Notes under the pieces: generated by a model
What the model saw: only the letters and a program-made list of their open reading frames with translations
Database searches by the model: none
What the model was told of the DNA's origin: nothing
Translations under genes and position numbers: made by a program
Assembly (NCBI GenBank): GCA_037954665.1
Contig: JBBMOL010000047.1
Span: 2,108,001-2,172,000 of the forward strand
Source of the DNA: Laguncularia racemosa
Lineage: Eukaryota > Streptophyta > Magnoliopsida > Myrtales > Combretaceae
Reading direction: 5' to 3'
DNA: 64,000 nt
Part shown: positions 32,640-42,306 of the stretch, one piece after another
How positions within the stretch are numbered: the stretch's first letter is position 1
How the letters are laid out: every line of letters starts with the position of its first letter

Positions 32640-33605
32640 ACGTATAGGCAATAAATCTAAGGCTAGGAAAGAAGGTTGCATAAAGGAAGCCCCAACTTCT
32701 ACATCAAGAAGGGAAGAAAAGGTGGTATAGTAGGAGCAAACTCTAAACCTTGAGAAATTTTCAATTGGAGTATAAATTGTATAAAAATAATTAGGAGTTG
32801 TTTCCAAGAGTCAATATGATACTTGACAATAAGTTTAAAGATCACTTCAATTTAACCTAGTATGACTAGTAAAACCTAAACATGGTAAGTTGAAACCTTA
32901 GACAAGTCCTAATCATAAGTTCGTTATGCTAAGACCCTAAAATCTTAAAATTTAATCAAAACCCTAAAACACTTGTCTAAAACATTAATTCAATTAAAAA
33001 ACCATAAATTACTAACTTAAAACCCTAAGGCACGCCTAAAGGCCCTAAGACCCTAAATCAAAAGCTTAAACCAAAATTTGAACCCTAAAGCTAAATGCAT
33101 TTTGAAAAATGCCATGAATCATGTAACTCAATATCGATAGCCTCACTAAATACGAATCAAAGCTAATCAAATTAATTTAATAAAATTGCAACCCTAAATG
33201 AACATGCAATTGAGGTGGTTTTTATTATTACCTTGAATAAAATAACAAGCTTCTTTTGTAGCAATATGTAGAGGCAAAAATTAAAATTGCCTCTACGTGG
33301 GTGAGTTTAAAAATGTCTTTTTATAATTCTAAAACTTTTGGAGGTAAAATATTTTTTTTCCACTAAAAGCCCCAAAGACTACTTTTGTCTTCTTTTTTTT
33401 TTTTTAGGCAGAAAACCTACTTTTGTCTTTTTTACATTATCTCTCCCTCTTAACTTCCTTAGAAAGTAACATTCTAGATATTTTAATTCTTGTACTATAT
33501 CCCTCTCTCTTTACTCTATCTCCTTCTCTTCTCATTTTTCCCCTCACATTCTCTTATGCTCTGTCCTTCTCCCTATACTTTATCTCCTTCTATTCTCATC
33601 TTTTC
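32640..33605. other. Non-coding stretch with telobox-like cluster and pyrimidine tract
   Basis: CCCTAA-type words occur about seven times between 32934 and 33200 (at about 32935, 32962, 33023, 33043, 33051, 33083 and 33192), well above their frequency nearby, but not as a head-to-tail array. A T-rich run lies at 33391-33404 and a CT-rich tract at 33430-33605. No gene is seen. Confidence 0.45.
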
Positions 33606-34158
33606 TTATACGAACCACGCCAACGTGTGATGAAACCCACTACCAATACGTTCGGAATTGCTACCCAAGATGCCAAACAATCGAGTGGAAACCGCGACCC
33701 GTTGCCTATAAGGGAGGCAAGAACCATGGTATATTATGTAGACGCTACAATCAGGATAAAAGACCGATTGTTAAGTCGGGATGAACGCCACAGAAGAAAA
33801 TCCGATAAGTTCTAGAGTAGTTCTTTAAAGAACCAAGAGAGGAATTCTCTCAAAAGTGTTTTCAAACTTGTATGTTGTATATTCTATGTTCTAAACCCTA
33901 GGAGCTTTATATTAGGGTTTACAATTTGTAACAATAAAGGCTCAAAACGACATAACATCATTAAGTTGCGTAAAAATAACAAAACAATGACTTAAAGGCC
34001 GGTGGCGTTGGATATATACACGGCCGTGTATACAAGTCGTGTATGATTCTGTGGATATTCTTCATATCATACACGGCCGTGCTTTTAAACCGTGTATATG
34101 ACCATGTATGATTCTGTGTAACCTCCAGACTCCTACACAGTCGTGCCTTGTAAAGACA
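33606..34158 (-). repeat. Chromovirus-like element 3' LTR
   Basis: It is 553 bp and, read on the minus strand, begins TGTCTTTACAAGGCACGAC right after the purine tract and ends GGTTCGTATAA. It matches 38119-38626. It contains repeated CCGTGTA/TACACGG boxes, including an 18-bp perfect palindrome at 34015-34032. Confidence 0.85.
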
Positions 34159-34180
34159 TGCCCTCTTCACCCCGTATTCG
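34159..34180 (-). promoter_or_regulatory. Polypurine tract of the chromovirus-like element
   Basis: On the minus strand GGGGTGAAGAGGGCA directly precedes the LTR start TGTCTTTAC. It overlaps the end of the integrase frame. Confidence 0.7.
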
Positions 34181-35663
34181 GTATGACTTGTACAAGAGCA
34201 AGGGCATTCTCATGGTTATTCCAATCCATTCCGGCTTCATGATTGCTCCAATCCTTTCTGGTTTCGTGGACATCCTTTATCGACCCGTTAAGTGCTTCCT
34301 TGAATCGTTTCGCTCGAGTTCTTGTGATCGGTCTAGGTGGCACTTCAAGAGGATCCACATGCCATCTTCTGGCTTGACTCCCATCATGGATCTCATCATT
34401 CCCCTCCTCTTGAAAAGGATTTGTCCTCAAATCGTCGCCAACATCAAAAGGACTCAAATCAGTAACATTAAATGTAGCACTTACTTGATACTTAGCTAGT
34501 AAATCTATCTTGTATGCATTATCATTAATGCGCTCAAGAATTTGAAATGGTCCATCGCCTCTAGGAAGTAGTTTAGATCGACGCTGCACAGGAAACCGCT
34601 CTTTACGCATGTGAACCCAAACCCAGTCTCCAGGTTCAAAGACAGCTTGTCGACGACCCTTGTTGGCTTGTTTCACATACTGCTCTGTTCTTTGCTCAAT
34701 GTTTAGCCTTGCCTTCTCATGGATCTGTTTAACAAATTATGCTTTCTTCTTGCCATCTAGATTAACATACTCAGAAATAGGCAGAGGTGATAAATCCAAA
34801 GGAGTTAGTGGGTTAAAACCATGTACAATTTCAAAAGGAGTAAACTTAGTAGCAGAATGCATTGTGCGATTATAGGCAAATTCAACATGCGGCAAACAAT
34901 CCTCCCAACTTTTAATGTTCTTTTTAATGACAGCCCTCAACAAAGTAGAATAAGTTCGATTTACTACCTCAGTTTGACCATCAGTCTGTAGATGACAAGT
35001 AGTAGAAAATAATAGCTTAGTTCCTAACTTAGCCCACAATGTCTTCTAGAAGTAGATCAAGAACTTAGCATCTCTATCCGATACGATTGTTCTACGCATA
35101 CCATGTAATCTCACAACTTCCCTAAAGAACAAATTAGCAATATTGCAAGCATCATCTGTTTTGTGACAAGGAATGAAATGTGCCATTTTAGAGAATCTAT
35201 CCATGACTACAAAAATAGAATCTCGACCATGTCTAGACCTGGGTAATCCTAACACAAAATCAATGGAAATATCTACCCAAGGCTCATGACGAATGACACT
35301 AGACCCATATAACTCATCTAATATGTCATCTAAGCGAGGAATGGGATGACGATACTTTACCGTGATATTGTTGATGGCGTGGCAGTCAACACACATTCTC
35401 CATGACCCATCCTTCTTAAGCACCAAAATCACAGGCACTACACATGGGCTCATGCTTTCTCTCACGTACCCCTTCTCCATTAATTCATCGACCCACCTTT
35501 GGAGTTCCTTTGTCTCCTCTAGATTACTCCTATAAGCCGGTTTGTTTGGAATCGATGCTCCAGGTACTAGGTCAATCTGGTGCTCTATACCACGAATAGG
35601 TGGTAATCCCTTTGGAATCTCCTCGGGGAAGACATCTTCAAAGTCCTGCAGACACAACCACAC
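34167..35663 (-). pseudogene. RT-integrase deletion fusion
   Basis: The frame opens with the region before RT (FEDVFPEEIPKGLPP), then the RT fingers (LMEKGYVRESMSPC, VLKKDGSWRMCVDC, YRHPIPRLDDILDEL). After residue 124 of the open frame, at about 35291, it switches in frame to the integrase core (EPWVDISIDFVLGLPRSR, DRFSKMAHFIPCH, TIVSDRDAKF). The RT palm with its YxDD motif, all of RNase H and the HHCC region are gone. The integrase continues (CHLQTDGQTEVVNR, FEPGDWVWVHMRKERFP, SATFNVTDLSPFDVG) to 34167, broken only by a TAG at about 35046 where Trp is expected and a TAA at 34737. It cannot encode an active polymerase. Confidence 0.85.
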
Positions 35664-35849
35664 TAGGCAAAGAGTTAAATAGTTCGTTAGTATTCAAACA
35701 AGTTTCCTTAAAAACCAGCAACAACATAGGTTGCTTCATCACTAACGCTCTCCTTACTACACTCGCTCTTGCCACACAACTCTCCTTTTGCAAGGCTAGA
35801 CTCTCCTTTTCACTCACCACCAAAGTTGATCCCCCTTCAACTTGGTCTC
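35664..35849 (-). pseudogene. Linker between protease and RT, frameshifted
   Basis: A Lys/Glu/Leu-rich stretch (KESCVARASVVRRALVMKQ) joins protease to RT in the parental polyprotein. It is in a different frame from both neighbours, with shifts near 35850 and 35645. No enzymatic motif is expected here. Confidence 0.6.
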
Positions 35850-37646
35850 TCACGCTCTTTCCAGCCTTCCTCTTTTTTCCTTTTGATATCGACTTTTGTG
35901 TTCATTTTCTTTCTCGCCGTCTTTTGCTCTCTCACTCTCTCTCTGTTTTTCACTCACCTTATATTTTGCAAAAGACTGTTGTAGTTGCAACTGATCCTCA
36001 TACACTTGTTTAGGTGTTAAGGGTTTAAGATTAAAGCTTTCCCCTTGGTGAGCAAGCGTATACTTGTTAGAAAAGCCATCATGAACAACCTTCCTATCAA
36101 ATTGCCATGGCCTCCCTAATAACACATGACATGCTTGCATCGGCACTACATCGCATAACACCTCATCCTCATACCTACCGATGCGAAAAGCAATCAAGGC
36201 TTGCTTACTCACCTTAGTCTCGCCACTATCGTTCAGCCACTGCAATTTATATAGACTAGGGTGTTTAGTAGTCTTGAGTCCCAGCCTCTCGACAATAAAA
36301 TTACTCACCACATTAGTACAACTTCCTCCATCAATGGTCAAACTGCAAATATGATCACCTAAATAACATCTAGTATGAAAGATATTCTCTCTTTGCACCT
36401 CCTCTTCTTTCTTCACTTGCACATTCAAAGCTCGCTTCACTACTGCTACTAACTTCCCTACTGTAGGCTCCTCGTCATCACTAGCGTCCTCTAATGGAGG
36501 CATATCATCCTCTTCACTATCCCCCTCAGTCTCATACTCACCATCATTACGCAGAATCATAACACGCCTATTTGGACATTGAATAGTAATATAGCCTCTA
36601 CCTTGGCATTTAAAACATCTAATGTCACGATTTCTAGGAGTAGAAGAATCAGGTTTACCTTGGTTACCAGGAGTAGAACCCGCTTGCCTCTGCTCTCCTT
36701 TCGGTTTGGTGGGTAAAGGCTTTTCTTCCTTCTTCCATTGGTTAGTCTTTCAGGTGGATGAACCAGTACCCTGTTGAAACCGTGCAATACTACCACCTTT
36801 CCTCCTGTGTTGGTTCTCAACCTTTATAGCCATATGAACCATATCTTCCAATTCTACATAATGCTGCAATTCTACGACATTTTAAATTTCTCTATTCAAT
36901 CTAGCAAGAAACCTAGACATGGTAGCCTCTCTATCGTCCTCTACATTCGCCCTAATCATAGTAACTTCCATCTCCTTGAAATACCGATCCACACTTCGGC
37001 TTCCCTACCTAAGAGTTTGCAATTTGTTGTGTAATTCACGATAGTAATACGCAGGCACAAACCGCTTCTTCATCACCCTCTTCATTTCTTCCCACGACTC
37101 AATAGGTGGTTCGCCATTCCTTCTTCTATTCAACATCAGTTGACCCCATAACACTATGGCATAATCCGAAAATTCAATGGTAGCAAGTTTCACTTTCTTT
37201 CTCCCACTATAGTTGTGACAATCAAACACCATCTCTACCTTCTTCTCCCACTCTAAGTACGCCTCGGGATCATTCTTCCCTTGGAAAGGAGGAATCTTCA
37301 TCTTTATACTACTTAATTAATTATCCTCTCTATTCCTATCTCCTCTATCTTCCCAATCCCTAATTCCTCTATTCCTACCACTATAACCTTTATAACTCTC
37401 GACAGAATGTTCATCAAATTCATCATCAGATTGTTCATCTCCACCCCTTTGTACTATCCTAGAACGACTCTCCCTCTTACGCCCTTGGAAGATGTTTTTA
37501 GATTGCTCTAGTTTTTGTTCCACCGTCTCATGAATTTGTTCCATCCCCTCCTGAAACATCCTCTTCATCTCACCCCTCAATGCCTCAATCACTAACCTAG
37601 CATCAAACCTTCCCCTTTCACTTTCAAGAGAATGTTGCCTCGACAT
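35850..37646 (-). pseudogene. gag-protease polyprotein of the chromovirus-like element
   Basis: A single frame from the ATG at 37646 is broken by only four stops (37317, 37005, and about 36885 and 36750). Order: N-terminal Arg/Glu-rich part (FDARLVIEALRGEMKRMF), gag core (IPPFQGKNDPEAYLEWEKK, EEMKRVMKKRFVPAYYYRE), a knuckle CFKCQGRGYITIQCPN in which the expected His is Tyr, an acidic spacer, and the retropepsin-like domain (ENIFHTRCYLGDHIC, IDGGSCTNVVSNFI with Asp at about 36331, VLLGRPWQFDRKVVHDGF). Three of the stops replace residues that relatives suggest were Gln or Trp. It is the best-preserved coding region of any element here. Confidence 0.85.
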
Positions 37647-38118
37647 AGTTCCTGCAGAAAAAAAAGGTTAGCACGAACACAAATATATATATGATTAAGC
37701 ATCACGATACACTCCCTTACGTGTTTTGGTCCAAGGATGATATCGCATAGTCACTCGTGTATTCTCACAAGCAATAATGATATCAATTCACCAATTCCTC
37801 TTCTCAATTCTCTCAGAACTAACCTAAACTACACCAATTCCCTTCCGTAGAATTCAAAACAACTCTAGGGCTCGAAATTTTCCTCTTTTTCTTTCTGATT
37901 TTTTTTTTTTTTTTGGTTGCCTTTGTTTGTTGCTTTTGATCAAGTCCTTTTTTTTTTTTTTGTAACAACGTGAATAGTAGGTATTACACTTTCAATAGAT
38001 GATTAACACTATAAAATTGAGTACGAACAATTGATATGAACGATTGGAGTTAGGGTTTTGATGTTACCTTCCTCAAACCGAACTGATGTTTTAACAAACC
38101 TAGGCTCTGATACAAAAC
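37647..38118 (-). other. Leader and primer-binding site of the chromovirus-like element
   Basis: On the minus strand the LTR end at 38119 is followed by TTTTGTATCAGAGCC (38103-38114 region), one or two changes from the initiator Met primer site. The leader of about 450 bp to the gag start contains two T-rich runs on the plus strand (37898-37914, 37949-37962) and no gene. Confidence 0.7.
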
Positions 38119-38626
38119 TGATACGAACCACGCCAACGTGTAACGAAACCCAATACCAATACGTTCGGAATTGCTACCCAAGATGCCAAACAATCGAGTG
38201 GAAACCGCGACCCGTTGCCTATAAGGGAGGCAAGAACCTTGGTATATTATGTAGACGCCACAATCGGGATGAAAGACCGATTGATAAGTCGGGATGAACG
38301 CTACGGAAGAAAATCCGATAAGTTCTAGAGTAGTTCTTTAAAGAACCAAGAGAGGAATTCTCTCAAAAGTGTTTTCAAACTTATATGTTGTATATTTTAT
38401 GTTCTAAACCCTAGGAGCTTCATATTAGGGTTTACAATTCGTAACAATAAAGGCCCAAAATGACATAACATCATTAAGTTGCGTAAAAATAACAAAACAA
38501 TGACTTAAAGGCCGGCGTTGGATATATACACGGCCGTATATACAAGCCGTGTATGATTCTGTGGATATTCTTGACACCATACATGGCTGTGCCTTTGAAT
38601 CGTGTATATGATATGTATAATGAACT
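38119..38626 (-). repeat. Chromovirus-like element 5' LTR, distally truncated
   Basis: It starts TGATACGAACCACGCC on the plus strand and matches the left LTR to the word GTGTATATGA; after that the two diverge. The left LTR goes on for roughly 50 more bases. The U3 end of the 5' LTR is therefore missing, which also removes one side of any target duplication. Confidence 0.8.
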
Positions 38627-40081
38627 TCTTCCTTTAAACTATTAGGCTTTTGGTTTATTTTTTACTAACTCCTTCAAAGTAAAGTTAAGGTTTTTTCTAG
38701 ATAATACATATAATGTGTTAGATTTCATGAAGTAGATAATACTTAGCATTTTTTTCTTGATCAAATGTGGGGTTTCCTTAGTGGTTGCGATGAAGCACAA
38801 TGTTGACTCAAGTACTACAAATATAATGACATGGTTGTTGTGTTTATTCCATGACATAAACATGTAGACTATGGATAGATGATGTGTGAGAGTGTACAGT
38901 CATTATATTATTTTTTCTAAGTTGCATCAACTTTCATATACAAATTGATAGTTTGTAACCTAAAGGGTAGGTAAGATGATTACTTCATAAAACTGGCCTA
39001 CAGTTGTGATTTTTAAGGCAAACGTGATGGTCTTAGCTAATCAAAGTACATCACAATTTTTTTGTGTTTGCTTATGTTTTGGCATTGTTAATGAAAAGTG
39101 TTGGTTGAGTTGTTATGTCTTCATTTTGGAGAAAACGTTTTGAGTATTTATATATCTTGTAATTCACTCTTTACATATGTGAAGTACTATATATATTAAT
39201 CTTTGTTGTGATGGAAAATTGAACTTTTTTGTTTTTATTTTATATATTAAAAAGGCTTTATATGGAAAAACTGAAAATTTTCCTCTTCTTTTTATCATTT
39301 GCCAAATGTGCAACTTGATGTTGAAAAAATTAAAGCATTTGTTAAATATTTTCATACTTAATGTAGTGGATCAATAATTAGAACAATATTATTCACTAGG
39401 ACAAAGTTTTCTTTTAGATATTTTTTCCCAAACCTTTTAAATTTTGTAAGTGTTTACTTTTATTTAAAGTAAGAACTTTACAAGGGCAATGATCCTTTTA
39501 TAGTGGTGTTATGTATTGAATTTTAGTAAGTAAATAAAGTTTCGTTTTAGATTTTACTGAGTATATGAAGTAAGCACATGAAGTAACTAGGCACATGTTT
39601 TCTCTTTTTTCTTATTATTTTATGTTTGTTCATTTAATTAGAGTTCAATAATCATTCAATTGCCTATGCTATTTACAGCTTCCCTATGTGTAGACTATGG
39701 GATAAGAAGATGTTTATTTTAGAACATTTATACTTGCAAAATGCATTTAATTCTCACTTGTTATCGTCATTTTGAAAATTTTATTTAATGTTCATCCTAT
39801 TTGGAGTTGTGGAAAGACAATAGCTTATTGTGTGTAAAGTAGGTTGCAAGCTATTTATTAGACAAGCTTTGTCATCAACTTATTCAACTCGAAGTAGCAA
39901 CATCGGTACTTTTTATTTTTATGACTTGTTTCATTTTATTGAAAGCAATTGATGGTTTTGAGTTAATTATTTTTTTTTTTTCTATTTCATAGAATAACTA
40001 AACCTTGCTTCATGAAGTATTTATTTGTTCCCATGATTTCTTTTATTGCCTTTCCTATTGTTATCCTACTCTTTTCTCACT
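38627..40081. other. AT-rich stretch without a recognised feature
   Basis: Small open frames on the minus strand (for example 38642-38863) show no domain. The stretch has long T and A runs and no repeat partner in the window that I could see. Confidence 0.3.
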
Positions 40082-40904
40082 TAGGGATGTAAATGGGCTG
40101 GGTTTAAGATAGGTTAATTTAAACTTGAACCCGACTTGGCGATGAAGATAAATACCTAGAACCCACCTCGACTCAATAGGGTTTTTTCCCAACAAACCTA
40201 AACCTACCCCGTTTGGAAAAAGCATCACCCAAACCTTAACTCAACCTAACTTGAACATCGAGTAATTTTTTTTTTCATACTTCAACTTATTTTCATATGT
40301 CATTTCTTTAATTTATTATTAATCTATTTGTGATAGAAAGATTAAGAGAGGAACATAATCTACTTGTGTTTATGTAAACTCAACTAAAGTCTGATGACCT
40401 AAGTAAGAGTAACTCCACTTTACTATCTACCGTAACTTGTAAGTTAAAAGCTAAGTTATTTTGCTAAGGTCAAAGTTAAGATAACCTTGGGACTAAAGAC
40501 TGCTTATGTTCTGGACTAGACTGGATGGGACCAACACCTACCTCTATAACTCTACCTAGATGTTGACGTCATTGACAATTGACTTGTTGTTAATATGTAT
40601 ATGTTTTGTTTAGTCATTTACGTTTCTTTAGTTTGGTTTGATGGGAGAAATTGGAAAAATTTTAAATTTTAAAAAAGAATAAAATCGAATATATAGATTA
40701 TAAATTATAATATTAATTTATTATTTAAAAAAATATTTCATAGGTCGAGTTTGCCCATCAAGTTTTTTCTAAATCTTATAACCTAACCCTAAACCCTATT
40801 AGGTTTTACTCTATGTCCCAAAACCTAATCCTAAACTCTATAAGATTTTTATTAGGTTGGTCGGGCCAGGTAAACTATTACAACCCGTCCCAGTTGCATT
40901 CCTA
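40082..40904. mobile_element. hAT-type non-autonomous element (about 820 bp)
   Basis: The left end is TAGGGATGTAAATGGGCTGG; the right end, reverse-complemented, is TAGGAATGCAACTGGGACGG. These are imperfect terminal inverted repeats of about 23 bp. The flanking 8-mers are TTCTCACT (40074-40081) and GTCTCACT (40905-40912), seven of eight identical, the target size of hAT elements. Near both ends Pro/Asn-type words (AACCCGACTTGG, AACCCGTCC) give the GGGTTT/AACCC pattern common in plant hAT-derived MITEs. No transposase frame is inside. Confidence 0.75.
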
Positions 40905-40912
40905 GTCTCACT

Positions 40913-42072
40913 CATTTATTTTGGGAGCATGCCCTATTCAATTTATGTCTAGATTTCATTAATTAGACTCTAAAAATATAGGCTAGCAAATTATATATTT
41001 CAATAATTAATTTCAGGGTCAATATTTTGACAAGTGCAATAAATGTAAATAGTTTATTAGGCAATCAATTAGTAAGAAGGGCATATATCTTTGCTTAGCT
41101 ACAATTAATGGACTACTCCTTCCACCTTGGTGTCCTCAAGCAGCATCACACTTTGAAAATTTACAACACATGCTTAGACTTAGTCATGGTGTCACTCTTT
41201 GTGGCTAAGTTTTGAGCAGCTTTGTATCCAAAAATCCTAAATTTTGTTGTATATCCATGCTTAGAAGAAAATAATACAATAATAATACTAGGAAGTTATT
41301 AAATAAGGAGTTCAAATGGACTTGCCTTGGATAACATGTTGTTTAATTTGAAAAAAAAAAATGCTTCAATTTCTATCTATTAACCATATTTATATAACTA
41401 TATCATACATGGAGAATATTTTATGTTAATTTTATTTTCCATTTCTTTTCTATCTTTGTATATATATAATTAGAAGTGATATGAATGATGACATGAGCTA
41501 GGGATAGAAAATTTTATTCAGAAAATTATTTTTCGATCATTTTTTTCCTAATTTGGCTTTATATCAACTTTAGTCTTTTTTTCTAGTCATAAACCAAACT
41601 TTATATGTGGAGCATTCAAGTCCACATCATTTCATAAGAAAATAAATTTTTTTCTAATAATAATAATAATCAAACACTAACATGCATTATTCAACTTTTT
41701 TTTTTTTACACATTCGCATAACTTGAACTTTATCAAATTTTATATTCTTAAACTTATGTTGATAAATTGAAAGCTAAACTTAGTAACTATGTTTTATTGA
41801 TGTCTAGCAAATGCGGTATTTAAGGAATGCAAAGATTAGTTGAAGAGAAATGTTCTTTTTTTTTTCTTTTTTCTTTTTTCTTTTTTTGGCTACTTGACTC
41901 CTCAAAGATCAATCTACAATAGCATTTCGCCATTAGCCTATATATCACATGATACTTGAATTTTGTTTCTTTTTCCCTTTTAGTGACAAAGCTAGTTTAT
42001 TGCGTTTATATGTATGGGGTTCGCTCGTGTACATTGATACTCTTACATTTAATTCATATTCTATTTTTCAGA
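40913..42072. other. AT-rich stretch without a recognised feature
   Basis: Only simple runs (for example T- and CTTTT-rich at 41850-41886) are seen. The last bases, TATTTTTCAGA just before 42073, could be a splice acceptor of the CACTA-type gene fragment that follows. Confidence 0.3.
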
Positions 42073-42306
42073 ATGGATAGGAGTTGGATAAATAAGGCTA
42101 GAAGCAGTATTGAGTATAGAGAAGTAGTCAAAGAATTCCTTGAGTTTGCAATTTGTAATTCTTCTGATGATGGAAAGATTATGTGTCTTTTCGTCAAGTG
42201 TGTCAATTGTTCTTTGCAAGCATATGATGATGCTAAGGTGCATTTGATTTGTGATGGTTTTCTAAAAGGATATACTTGTGAGGTTTCTCGTGGAGAAGGC
42301 CGTTAA
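42073..42306 (+). pseudogene. Orphan CACTA (En/Spm) transposase-associated domain
   Basis: From ATG at 42073 the peptide reads MDRSWINKARSS, then YREVVKEFLEFAICNSSDD, then a Cys pair (CLFVKCVN), then HLICDGFLKGYTCEV, ending at TAA. This is the N-terminal domain that starts many plant CACTA transposases (Pfam Transpos_assoc): the MDRSWM start, the K/G-F-x-x-F-A segment and the C-x-x-x-C-x-N pair are all in place over about 77 residues. Nothing after it resembles the rest of the transposase, and no CACTA ends were found. The open frame begins upstream at 41956, but the domain starts at residue 40, after a possible splice acceptor. It is a remnant or a captured exon. Confidence 0.75.

Larger units (their letters stand above)
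33606..38626 (-). mobile_element. Minus-strand Ty3/gypsy (chromovirus-like) element with internal pol deletion
   Basis: It is bounded by two LTRs (33606-34158 and 38119-38626). From right to left on the minus strand: primer site, leader, gag-protease frame (37646-35850), a linker, a short RT fragment fused to integrase (35663-34167), purine tract and 3' LTR. Its gag, protease and integrase tail are the closest relatives of the R-clan proteins in the window. The integrase ends in RPITRTRAKRFKEA without a canonical chromodomain, which suggests a CRM/Reina-like chromovirus; the clade is tentative. The distal about 45-60 bp of the right LTR are missing or replaced, and no target duplication is found. 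Confidence 0.85.

Noticed and set aside
36557..36820. 87-codon minus-strand frame overlapping the knuckle region of the chromovirus-like gag
   Set aside because: It is out of frame with gag and protease, whose own frame gives the zinc knuckle and acidic spacer here, so it is a shadow.
33606..38626. An intact, possibly active retrotransposon
   Set aside because: RT palm, RNase H and the HHCC region are missing, frames contain stops and shifts, and one LTR is truncated.
41956..42072. N-terminal 39-codon extension of the CACTA-type frame
   Set aside because: The family domain starts at the internal Met at 42073; the upstream part is hydrophobic, T-rich DNA ending in a possible splice acceptor.
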